In this document: piece by piece, positions 16,157-23,482 of the stretch
How the letters are laid out: each line of letters starts with the position of its first letter
Position numbering within the stretch: position 1 is the stretch's first letter
Assembly: GCA_018713485.1 (NCBI GenBank)
Contig: DVOQ01000030.1
Location: 1 to 46,141 of the forward strand
DNA: 46,141 bases
DNA from: Candidatus Avisuccinivibrio pullicola
Lineage (GTDB): Bacteria > Pseudomonadota > Gammaproteobacteria > Enterobacterales > Succinivibrionaceae
Direction of reading: 5' to 3'
Program-made: the position numbers and the translations under genes
The notes under the pieces: model-generated
The model's database searches: none
Told to the model about the DNA's origin: nothing
The model's input: only the letters and a program-made list of their open reading frames with translations

Positions 16157-16636
16157 CTAAATGCTCTGGATCTCAGTCTTGGGCTTCTTCTCGGCCATGG
16201 TGTACTGCCACAGACGGACAATGGACAGCACGGCAGAGAGCGGAATGGCGATACCGATTAACCAGATGGGCATCTCCAGCACGCCGGTTAACATGTGATA
16301 GCGGAACTGACGCATCACCATGTCAATGCCCCACACTAACCAGATGACGTAGTTGCAGGTGATGAGGGTGGCGCGTAAATAAGTGTGGAACTTTTTGACA
16401 TTGCCCGTGAGCTTGTCGGTTAAATACGAAAAGCCCATATGGCTGTTGGTCTTGAAGGCCATGGCCGCGGCCAGGCAGCACACCCACACGAACATGGTGG
16501 TCACCAGCTCCTGGGTAAAGGACATGTTGAACCACGTGATCTTACGTGAGAACACGTTCATGAAGGTAATGAGCGCCATGATAATGAGGGCGATCGAACA
16601 GAGGTATTCCTCAAAGTACTTCCAGAAATGACGCAT
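16157..16636 (-). CDS. dctQ: TRAP transporter small permease (DctQ)
   Basis: Small membrane subunit that forms the transport unit with DctM. Of 159 residues, four hydrophobic helices lie at about 10-30, 45-63, 88-108 and 125-145. TQELVTTMFVWVCCLAAAMAF with the following THMGF-like SHMGFSYL is typical of DctQ. The start is 2 bases after the dctP stop, so the three transporter genes are tightly coupled. Confidence 0.92.
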   Translation of the reverse strand: MRHFWKYFEEYLCSIALIIMALITFMNVFSRKITWFNMSFTQELVTTMFVWVCCLAAAMAFKTNSHMGFSYLTDKLTGNVKKFHTYLRATLITCNYVIWLVWGIDMVMRQFRYHMLTGVLEMPIWLIGIAIPLSAVLSIVRLWQYTMAEKKPKTEIQSI

Positions 16637-16638
16637 AA

Positions 16639-17661
16639 TTAATCCTCCAGGTAACCCTTGGTGAAGAGGTCAATGACGTCGGCACCGATACTCTCACGGT
16701 ACTCGTCAAAGATACCCGCGGCCTTGTCACGGAAAGCGTTCTTCTCCTCGGGGGTAAGCTCGGTGAAGATCACGCCCTTTTCCTTAAGGCCCTGAATGAT
16801 GTCGCCTTCCGAGGCGGCGAGGTAGTCATTACCCCACTGCAGAGCCTTGGCAGCCGACTCGCGGACGATGCGCTCTTCCTCATCGGTGAGATCCTCAAGG
16901 GTCGCGGAGCTCATGATCCAGATGGTGGTGTCACGCACGCCGTCCCATAAGCAGACGTATTTCTGCACTTCGTCAAACTTCGAGGAGGCATACACGGCGA
17001 TAGGGTTCTCCTGACCGTCAATGGTGCCCTGCTGCAGCGAGGTGTACACCTCGGAGAAGTCCATGGCGGTGGGGTTAGCGCCGTAGTAGTCGCGGTAGAG
17101 GGTAATAAAGACATTGGCACCCGGGACGCGGATGTTCATGCCCTCTAAGTCGGCCGGAGAGTGGATCTCCTTCTTGGAGTTGGAGATCTGACGGGAGCCG
17201 GCGTTATTGATGCCTAACATCTCGGTCTCAATGGCGTTACACCACTTGTTAACCTCGTCATGCACCTTCTGCGAATGGCAGAACTTGAGCAGGCTTTCCT
17301 GATCGGGGAACAGGAAGGGGAGCCAGAAAGCGTAGAAACGCGGATCGTAATTGGCGATATTGGCCGGGGCGCAGCTGTGAATATCGATGTTACCCGTCTG
17401 GGTAAGCTCGATGGCCTTGGTCAGATCGCCGCCCGAGAGGCCGCAGTTGGAGAAGATGTCCACGCGCATCTTGCCACCGGAGGCTTCCTCGACGTACTTC
17501 TTGAATTCCTGCGCGGCTAAATCGGAGACGGAACCAGGGTTCTGGGTATGCGAGAACTTAATCACCGTCACGTCACTCTGACCGCCGCAGCCTGAAGCGA
17601 GCACCGCCGCTCCGGCAAACACCATGGCACTGACTAAAGCGCCTAACTTTAAGCTTTTCAT
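16639..17661 (-). CDS. dctP: TRAP transporter substrate-binding lipoprotein (DctP)
   Basis: Periplasmic solute receptor of the TRAP system, 340 residues. The signal peptide ends in a lipobox, LASGC, with Cys at residue 25, so the protein is lipid-anchored rather than free as in many DctP proteins. The mature part shows IKFSHTQNPGS (ligand pocket start), MNIRVPGA near 173 with the carboxylate-binding Arg, and VYTSLQQGTIDGQENP near 205, all DctP hallmarks. Co-transcription with otnKCI makes a sugar acid the most likely ligand (inference). Confidence 0.94.
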   Translation of the reverse strand: MKSLKLGALVSAMVFAGAAVLASGCGGQSDVTVIKFSHTQNPGSVSDLAAQEFKKYVEEASGGKMRVDIFSNCGLSGGDLTKAIELTQTGNIDIHSCAPANIANYDPRFYAFWLPFLFPDQESLLKFCHSQKVHDEVNKWCNAIETEMLGINNAGSRQISNSKKEIHSPADLEGMNIRVPGANVFITLYRDYYGANPTAMDFSEVYTSLQQGTIDGQENPIAVYASSKFDEVQKYVCLWDGVRDTTIWIMSSATLEDLTDEEERIVRESAAKALQWGNDYLAASEGDIIQGLKEKGVIFTELTPEEKNAFRDKAAGIFDEYRESIGADVIDLFTKGYLED

Positions 17662-17671
17662 GCCTTATCCT

Positions 17672-18340
17672 CTAAATTAAACCCTTAACCTCAAGTGCAC
17701 GCCTTAAAGCTAACGCGCCAAAGCGCGGGCTTGAGAGCACCACCTTGCCGGTAACTTCGCGGATATGCTCCTCGGCATAAGCCATGGAACCCTGGGCAAA
17801 GAGGATGACGTCCACCTTGTCCGCGATTTCCTTAGCGTATTTGGCCATGAGCTCTAAGAACTGACTGGGGTCAAGGCCAAAACCGCCCTCGACTAACACG
17901 TCCACCATCTCCACGCGCTTATCCATCTCGCGGGCCACGCGTAAGACGGTGTTGCGGGTCGGATCGAGAGTGGTGTTGAGGGTAGCCATCACGCCGATAC
18001 GCTTGCCCTGACGGACGGCCTCGCGGCACATCTCCTCGTCAATGCGCACGATGGGCACGCCGGTTAAGCGGGCTAACGCCTGAGAGCTGTCGGCCACATC
18101 GCCCACGGAGGAGCAGATGTTGAGGATGGCATCAGCATCCTGGTGAATGGCATCCATGTACATGGACACGAGGCGGGCAGTGCAGTAACGGGTTACGTAA
18201 CCGGCCTTGACGGCGTCAGCGATGATCGAGGGATCAGAGAGGGTGAGCACTTCACTCTCACCGATCTGCTTCTTAACCTCAGCTTCCACCATCTCGGTTA
18301 ATTCCTTGGTAACACCGGTATACACTAATGCGACTTTCAT
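17672..18340 (-). CDS. Asp/Glu racemase-superfamily protein
   Basis: A 222-residue cytoplasmic protein of the Asp/Glu/hydantoin racemase superfamily. The start at 18338-18340 (MKVALVYTG) is chosen over one 24 bases upstream because a GGAGAAAG site precedes it and the N-terminus then begins with the first beta strand. The first catalytic cysteine is present in ICSSVGD (Cys76). The position of the second, normally in a GCT motif, reads AQGSM (Ser185). One-cysteine members of the superfamily include decarboxylases and isomerases as well as poorly characterised proteins, so true two-base racemization is doubtful. Position between otnI and dctP implies work on a sugar acid or an intermediate of its breakdown. 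Substrate unknown. Confidence 0.82.
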   Translation of the reverse strand: MKVALVYTGVTKELTEMVEAEVKKQIGESEVLTLSDPSIIADAVKAGYVTRYCTARLVSMYMDAIHQDADAILNICSSVGDVADSSQALARLTGVPIVRIDEEMCREAVRQGKRIGVMATLNTTLDPTRNTVLRVAREMDKRVEMVDVLVEGGFGLDPSQFLELMAKYAKEIADKVDVILFAQGSMAYAEEHIREVTGKVVLSSPRFGALALRRALEVKGLI

Positions 18341-18350
18341 GGCTTTCTCC

Positions 18351-19145
18351 TTATTCCATGGCAAGCGGGCTGTTTAAGAGGTAGGCAAAGGCAGAGCTGT
18401 CCTCATCCCCTAAAACGCCTTTTCTGTATTCAAGGCCGATATAGCCCTGATAATGAAGCTTCTCCAAAAGCTGCAGGCAGTAAGCGCCGTCCAGCTCTCC
18501 GTGATTGAACTCGGTACGGTCAGGCACCGAGGCAATCTGCACGTGGCCGATGGAGGCAATGTTCTCAGTCAGGAAACCGGTGACATTGCCATCGACAAGC
18601 TGTGCGTGATAGAAGTCGTACTGCACCTTGAGATTGCTGAGGTTCAGATCCTTAACCACCTGCAGGGTGTCGTACTGACTCTTGTAGAGATAGTTTTCCT
18701 TAACCGCGGGGCACAGGGCCTCGAGGGTAATGGTGATCCCGTGAGGTGCGGCCTTCTCACAGGCGTAAGCGACATTTTCCTTTAAGGTCTCAAAGCAGCG
18801 CTCGCGGTCAAGGCCCTTCACGACGCCGGCCATGACGTGCACGGTGGGGCAGTCAAGCCCCGCGGCGTACTCTAAAGCCTCGTCAATATGGGCACGGGCC
18901 TCGCTCTCACGCCCCGGCAGTGCGGCAAGGCCCCACTCCCCTTTGGATATTTCCCCGGCGCGGGTGTTAAAGAGCGCTAACTTAAGGTGATGCGCCTCTA
19001 ACAGGACCTTAAATTCCGGGATAGACAGCTCATAGGGCCATAAGAGCTCCACGGCCTTGAATCCGCATTTCCCGGCACGCTCAAATCTCTCCTTTAAGGG
19101 GAGATCCTGAAAGAGCATGGAGAGATTGACGGCAAATTTCAGCAT
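18351..19145 (-). CDS. otnI: 2-oxo-tetronate isomerase, hydroxypyruvate-isomerase family
   Basis: In characterised tetronate pathways OtnI interconverts 2-oxo- and 3-oxo-tetronate. The 264 residues form a xylose-isomerase-like TIM barrel. KFAVNLSMLF is the first strand, TLEALCP near residue 142 holds a metal-binding Glu, QYDFYHAQL lies near 178, and HVQIASVPDRTEFNHGELD (212-230) is the strongly conserved OtnI/Hyi/YgbM segment. The second metal Glu is in GLEYRK near 242. It lies 2 bases after otnC, in operon. A hydroxypyruvate isomerase is the alternative, but the adjacent kinase and decarboxylase favour OtnI. Confidence 0.88.
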   Translation of the reverse strand: MLKFAVNLSMLFQDLPLKERFERAGKCGFKAVELLWPYELSIPEFKVLLEAHHLKLALFNTRAGEISKGEWGLAALPGRESEARAHIDEALEYAAGLDCPTVHVMAGVVKGLDRERCFETLKENVAYACEKAAPHGITITLEALCPAVKENYLYKSQYDTLQVVKDLNLSNLKVQYDFYHAQLVDGNVTGFLTENIASIGHVQIASVPDRTEFNHGELDGAYCLQLLEKLHYQGYIGLEYRKGVLGDEDSSAFAYLLNSPLAME

Positions 19146-19147
19146 GG

Positions 19148-19777
19148 CTATTTCCTTAAAGCGCTCACTTCAGCGTCGGTGAGATAACGCACTCTGCAGC
19201 CCTGAGTGAGGAAGTAGAGATGGCAGTCATCCTCTAATTCCTGGGCATTGTTAAGCGCGTCGGTGCCGTTCTTGCCGCCCACCACCATGCCGTGATTGGC
19301 AAGGAGATAGGCCTTGTGGCCGTCGCCGTGAGAGGCGATATCCTCGGCGATCTCGATGGAACCAGGCTTACGGTAGGGGGTCAGGATGACGCGGTCAAGT
19401 TTCATGACTAAATACGGGGTCATGGGCTTTAAGACGTCCCCGGGATTAGCGTGCTCCAGGCAGGCATAAGCCGTGGCGTAAATGGAGTGCGTGTGCACGA
19501 TGGCGTTCACGGATGGATTGACCCTGTAATAGGCAAGGTGGAAGGGGTACTCCTTGGTGGGCTTCGCGCCTTCAAGGAGATTACCTTCCCCGTCAATGAC
19601 GGAAAGCTTGTCCTTCTCTAAGGCACCTAAGCTGCAGCCGGTGTAGGTCATGAGATACTTACCGTCAGGTCCCCTTAAGGAGAGGTTGCCCGCCGATCCG
19701 TTGCTTAAGCCCTTTTCAAACAGGACTTTGCCCATGCGGATGAGCTCGTCCTTTAATTCATCAAGAGTTGCGGTCAT
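19148..19777 (-). CDS. otnC: 3-oxo-tetronate 4-phosphate decarboxylase (class II aldolase family)
   Basis: In known pathways OtnC decarboxylates 3-oxo-tetronate 4-phosphate to dihydroxyacetone phosphate. The 209 residues form a class II aldolase/adducin domain. SNGSAGNLSLR lies near residue 25, TGCSLGAL near 46, the zinc ligands in VHTHS near residue 94 and the third His in LANHGM near 160. It is the YgbL-like member, next to the YgbK-like kinase. Spacing to otnK is 9 bases and to otnI 2 bases. Confidence 0.9.
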   Translation of the reverse strand: MTATLDELKDELIRMGKVLFEKGLSNGSAGNLSLRGPDGKYLMTYTGCSLGALEKDKLSVIDGEGNLLEGAKPTKEYPFHLAYYRVNPSVNAIVHTHSIYATAYACLEHANPGDVLKPMTPYLVMKLDRVILTPYRKPGSIEIAEDIASHGDGHKAYLLANHGMVVGGKNGTDALNNAQELEDDCHLYFLTQGCRVRYLTDAEVSALRK

Positions 19778-19786
19778 AAGTGACTC

Positions 19787-21064
19787 CTAAACGCGCTGTG
19801 CGTATTCAAAGAAATTCTCATCCCCGAAGTTGCCGGACTTTAAGGCCAGCGAGATATCCGCGTTAATGGCCTTGACCCACGGCACGCCGGGAGCGATGGA
19901 GGGTCCGATGTAAAAGCCCGCCACGCCTAAGGCCTTAGTGATCTGCCCTGAGGTTTCGCCGCCTGCAATGACGTATTTGCAGAATCCGGCGCTCTTGAGC
20001 AGTCCCGCTAAGGTATAGAAGAAGTTTTCAATAGCCTGCGAGGAGGCTTTAGCACCGTACTGAGCCTGGATCTGATGGAGCTTGTCAGGATCGGAGGTGG
20101 CATACACGAGCGGGGCCAGGGGGGCATCCTTACCCTCACCCTGAGAGTTTTCCTGCACGAAGGCTAAGACCTCGCGGGCATAAGCCTCGACCTCAGCCTG
20201 TGATCCCACGCAGCGGGCGATATCCACGGCAAAGGAGGGAGCTTTACCCTGATAGGTTTTGACCTGGGCCTGCGTCATGGCCGAGCAGGAACCCGATAGC
20301 ACAACGGTTCTGCGGTAATTGGGTTCACCCTTCTGCGTGGCGGCTTTAGCTTCCGTGCCCTTTAACAGGGCGCGGGCGATCGCCTTGCCAAGACCTGATC
20401 CGCCCGTCACCAGGGTGTAATCCTTAAGCACCTCGCCCTGCACCTCGAGATCGCGATCATCGATGGCGTCTAAGGAGACGTAAGCGTAACCTTCAGCGCT
20501 TAAACGCTCCAGCTCCGCCCTGAGGGCCGCGGGTCCCTTAACGAGCACGTCATGACTTATGATGGCGCACTTGCCCTGAGACTGCATTTCCATGAGGCGC
20601 TTTAAAGAGGAATCACGCATGGGATTGACGGGATGATCCTTCATCGGGGACTCGGCGATAAGCTGTCCCTTGACGAAGAGATAGCCCTGATAGACCTGAC
20701 GGCCGTTAACCGGCAGAGCCGGGGAGATAACCGTGGTCTTCACCCCCAGCTCCTGCATCAGAGCGTCCGTCACGGGGCCGATATTGCCCTCGGCGGTGGA
20801 GTCAAAGGTGGAGCAGTACTTAAAGAAGAAATGCTCACAGCCCTGCGCCCTGAGATAGCGTACCGCCTCTAAACTGTCGCGGATCGCCTCCTCCTTCGGG
20901 CAGGAACGGCTCTTGAGGCTCACCACCACGGCATCGGCAGTGATCTCCTGAGTATCCTGCGGCACGCCGATGACCTGCAGGGTGGATAAACCTTCAGCCA
21001 CCAGGAAGGAAGCAATATCGGTACCGCCCGTGAAATCATCTGCAATCACGCCCAACTTAATCAT
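19787..21064 (-). CDS. otnK: 3-oxo-tetronate kinase (DUF1537 family)
   Basis: Phosphorylates 3-oxo-tetronate at C4 with ATP in the cytoplasm. The 425 residues have the N-terminal substrate domain starting IADDFTGGTDIASFL (residues 7-21), FFKYCSTFDST near 80 and SPALPVNGR near 116. The C-terminal nucleotide domain has LVTGGSGLG near 220 and the phosphate loop IAGGETSGQI near 372. These are the signatures of OtnK/YgbK. It is the first gene of the operon and is read away from the DeoR-type regulator. No tetronate dehydrogenase gene (LtnD type) is adjacent, unlike in the characterised loci. Confidence 0.92.
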   Translation of the reverse strand: MIKLGVIADDFTGGTDIASFLVAEGLSTLQVIGVPQDTQEITADAVVVSLKSRSCPKEEAIRDSLEAVRYLRAQGCEHFFFKYCSTFDSTAEGNIGPVTDALMQELGVKTTVISPALPVNGRQVYQGYLFVKGQLIAESPMKDHPVNPMRDSSLKRLMEMQSQGKCAIISHDVLVKGPAALRAELERLSAEGYAYVSLDAIDDRDLEVQGEVLKDYTLVTGGSGLGKAIARALLKGTEAKAATQKGEPNYRRTVVLSGSCSAMTQAQVKTYQGKAPSFAVDIARCVGSQAEVEAYAREVLAFVQENSQGEGKDAPLAPLVYATSDPDKLHQIQAQYGAKASSQAIENFFYTLAGLLKSAGFCKYVIAGGETSGQITKALGVAGFYIGPSIAPGVPWVKAINADISLALKSGNFGDENFFEYAQRV

Positions 21065-21148
21065 GGCTTAGTCACCTGTGTTGTATTGTGAAAAAATGAG
21101 CTTTAAATGATAACTAGTGTGATTTTATGCATCGCCTTCGTGAAAATA

Positions 21149-21164
21149 TGTGATAGAGATCATG
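21149..21164. promoter_or_regulatory. CRP-like binding site
   Basis: TGTGATAGAGATCATG matches the CRP consensus TGTGA-N6-TCACA in all five bases of the left arm and the first three of the right. It lies about 85 bases before the otnK start. Confidence 0.55.
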
Positions 21165-21353
21165 TTGTGTTAATTTTTGTTAGAAAAAGAGTGATATTTG
21201 TGAAGATTTTTTGGAATTTTTCTATAAAGAAAGATTTAAGCTCCAATGATCTGTCTATACACGACCTGCAAGCCGGCGTCGCGGCTCACGCTTCACCATC
21301 ATAAAAGCGATAAAAAAGAGCGTTTCAGGCTTTAAGAGACGGAAAAGTCTTGA

Positions 21354-21377
21354 TGTTAAACTTTGCAAAAGTTAACA
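21354..21377. promoter_or_regulatory. Palindromic operator candidate of the DeoR-type regulator
   Basis: Outer arms TGTTAA and TTAACA enclose CTTT-GC-AAAAG, giving a near-perfect 24-base dyad with one bulge. It ends 42 bases before the regulator start, where an autoregulatory operator would sit. It shares the half-site TGTTAA with the otnK-proximal region. Confidence 0.5.
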
Positions 21378-21419
21378 TTTAGTTTCAGTCAGGATGTGAA
21401 AGTACAGGAGAGAGCGCAG

Positions 21420-22178
21420 ATGATCCCCGCACAGCGCCGGCAGATGATTCTCAAGATCCTTGAAGATCAGGGCGTGATCAGTATCAGTGAATTAGTCGAG
21501 CGCCTTGACGTATCGCATATGACGGTAAGACGCGATCTGCAGAATCTCGAAAAGGAAGGCCTCGTCGTGACGGTGACGGGCGGGGTACAGTTAACGCGCC
21601 GCTTAACCACGGAACCTTCCCATCAGATTAAGGAAACGCTCTGCGCCGAGGAAAAGGCGCGCATCGGCAAAGAGGCCTGTAAATACATAAGCGATAATTC
21701 CTGCATTTATCTGGACGCGGGAACCACTTCCCTCGCGCTGGCGCAGAATCTCGATGCCTTTCACAATCTGACCATCGCCTCCAATGACTTTGAAGTCATC
21801 AATTACCTGCTGCCGCACACGCGTCATACCCTGATTCACGCCGGGGGCGTGGTGCAGAAGGAAAACCGCTCCTCGGTGGGACATCTGGCGGCGAACACCC
21901 TGCTTTCCCTATCCTTTGACGTGGCTTTTCTGTCAGCGCCCTCGTTTGATATCCGCGGCGTCACCACTCCCGATCAGAACAAGGTGGTGGTAAAGCAGGC
22001 GGCGGTCAAGAGCTCGCAGAAGCGCATCCTCATCAGCGATTCTTCTAAATACGGGCACGTGGCTACCTACCTTGCCGTGAAGACCGAGGATCTCGATCTC
22101 ATCATCACGGACACGGGACTTTCAGAGGTGGCTTTAGAGAACTTTCAGAAAGCCTCCGTTAACGTGGTGACGGTATAG
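21420..22178 (+). CDS. DeoR-family transcriptional regulator of the otn operon
   Basis: DNA-binding repressor of sugar catabolism, 252 residues. The ATG at 21420 is preferred to a TTG 57 bases upstream because ACAGGAG lies at the right distance and MIPAQRRQMILKIL is the usual N-terminus. The helix-turn-helix covers about residues 5-57, with ISISELVERLDVSHMTVRRDL and the following KEGLV. The C-terminal sensor domain has DAGTTS near residue 98, where phosphosugars bind. It corresponds in position to E. coli YgbI, divergent from ygbJKLMN. Its effector is probably a tetronate phosphate or related intermediate (inference). Confidence 0.9.
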   Translation: MIPAQRRQMILKILEDQGVISISELVERLDVSHMTVRRDLQNLEKEGLVVTVTGGVQLTRRLTTEPSHQIKETLCAEEKARIGKEACKYISDNSCIYLDAGTTSLALAQNLDAFHNLTIASNDFEVINYLLPHTRHTLIHAGGVVQKENRSSVGHLAANTLLSLSFDVAFLSAPSFDIRGVTTPDQNKVVVKQAAVKSSQKRILISDSSKYGHVATYLAVKTEDLDLIITDTGLSEVALENFQKASVNVVTV

Positions 22179-22194
22179 GACACGCATAGCGGGA

Positions 22195-22231
22195 TATACT
22201 AAGGCTTATGTGTTTACATGCGACATAAGCC
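22195..22231 (+). promoter_or_regulatory. sbcD promoter -10 with overlapping inverted repeat
   Basis: A consensus-like -10 TATACT (22195-22200) is followed immediately by the inverted repeat GGCTTATGT / ACATAAGCC (22203-22211 and 22223-22231), which ends 3 bases before the sbcD ATG. No Shine-Dalgarno is visible. The repeat overlaps the expected transcription start, so it may be an operator rather than an RNA stem. Confidence 0.45.
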
Positions 22232-22234
22232 ATC

Positions 22235-23482
22235 ATGCTCAAAATCCTGCACACTTCCGATTTACACCTGGGCAAAAGCCTCTATAACGTCAGCCGCTAT
22301 GACGAGTTTCTTAAGCTTCTCACAGAGCTTAAGGAAACCATCGTGCGCGAACAGGTGGACGTACTGCTCATCGCAGGCGACGTCTTTGACACCACCCTGC
22401 CCACCACCGAGGCGCAGCGTCTCTACTACACCTTTCTGCGCGAATTACAGTTCACGCCCTTAAAGCACACCGTGATCATCGCCGGCAATCATGACTCCCC
22501 GGCCTTTTTAAACGCCCCGCGTACCTTACTTGAGACCCTCTGCCACGTTTCCTTAGTGCACTGCATCGACGCCCTGCATCCTGAAAAGGAAGTACTCGTA
22601 CTTAAGGATGAACAGGGCGTGCCCTATCTTATCGTCGCGGCCACCCCCTATATCCGTGAAAGGGAGATCCGCCGCTTTTACCTTGAAGAGGATGAAACTG
22701 CCCGCAATCTAGCCTACCGCTCCGCCGTTGCCGATCATTTAAAGGCCGTGGCTGACGTAGCCTTCAGCATGCAGGCTAAACTTGAGGCTGATTTTAAGGT
22801 AAGCGTTCCCGCCGTGGCGATGGCCCATCTCTTTACCGCAGGAGGGATCTCTCTTGAGGATGACGGCGTGCGCGAGCTCTTCGTGGGATCCTTAAGTCAC
22901 ATTGATGCCTCGGCCTTTGACACGCGCTATGCCTACGTCGCCCTGGGTCATCTCCATGTGCCACAGCAGGTCAACCGAAACGAGTTTATTCAGTACTCCG
23001 GTACCCCCCTTCCTATGGGATTTTCGGAAACCGGGGACAAGCACTTTGTGCTTCTCTCCTTAGACAGGGAGGAGCGCAAGGTAAGTTACCTCCCCATTCC
23101 GCGCTACAAACAGCTCTGTCAGGTAAAGGGTGATCTTGAGGCAATCACCTCTAAGCTCGCCGCGCTGCGACAAAGCGGCACCCGTGCCTTAGTGGAGATC
23201 ATCGTCACCGGTCAGGACGTGCGGGAAGCGCTTGAAGAGCGTATCGGCACGCTCATTCAGGACTCGGAACTTGAGGTGGTGCGCATCAAGGATCAGCGCG
23301 TTTTCGCCGGCACCTTAAGTGAGGAGGAAACACAGAGCATGGATCTGTCCTCTCTCAACGAGGAGACCGTCTTTTTAAAACGTCTTGACAGGGAAGAGCT
23401 TACGGATGAGGAGCGAGCCTCCCTTATTGACACCTATCACGAGCTGCGCGTCATGATGAACGAGCAGGAGGCTGAAGCATGA
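22235..23482 (+). CDS. sbcD: Exonuclease subunit SbcD (Mre11-like nuclease)
   Basis: Nuclease subunit of the SbcCD complex, which opens hairpins and processes DNA ends, with manganese as cofactor. Of 415 residues, all phosphodiesterase motifs are present: HTSDLHLG (6-13), AGDVFD near 50, GNHDSP near 87 and, further on, MAHLF near 193 and ALGHLHVPQ near 236. The C-terminal capping domain is present in full. Its stop codon overlaps the sbcC start by four bases (ATGA). Confidence 0.96.
   Translation: MLKILHTSDLHLGKSLYNVSRYDEFLKLLTELKETIVREQVDVLLIAGDVFDTTLPTTEAQRLYYTFLRELQFTPLKHTVIIAGNHDSPAFLNAPRTLLETLCHVSLVHCIDALHPEKEVLVLKDEQGVPYLIVAATPYIREREIRRFYLEEDETARNLAYRSAVADHLKAVADVAFSMQAKLEADFKVSVPAVAMAHLFTAGGISLEDDGVRELFVGSLSHIDASAFDTRYAYVALGHLHVPQQVNRNEFIQYSGTPLPMGFSETGDKHFVLLSLDREERKVSYLPIPRYKQLCQVKGDLEAITSKLAALRQSGTRALVEIIVTGQDVREALEERIGTLIQDSELEVVRIKDQRVFAGTLSEEETQSMDLSSLNEETVFLKRLDREELTDEERASLIDTYHELRVMMNEQEAEA

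Larger units (their letters stand above)
21065..21419. promoter_or_regulatory. Divergent control region between otnK and the DeoR-type regulator
   Basis: A 355-base gene-free region, markedly AT-rich between about 21100 and 21240. It contains a CRP-like palindrome, a palindrome just before the regulator gene and extra DeoR-type half-sites TGTTAA (21168-21173) and TGTTAGAA (21178-21185). TGTTAGAA is half of the classical E. coli DeoR operator. This layout fits catabolite activation of the operon and repression by the divergent regulator. Confidence 0.6.
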
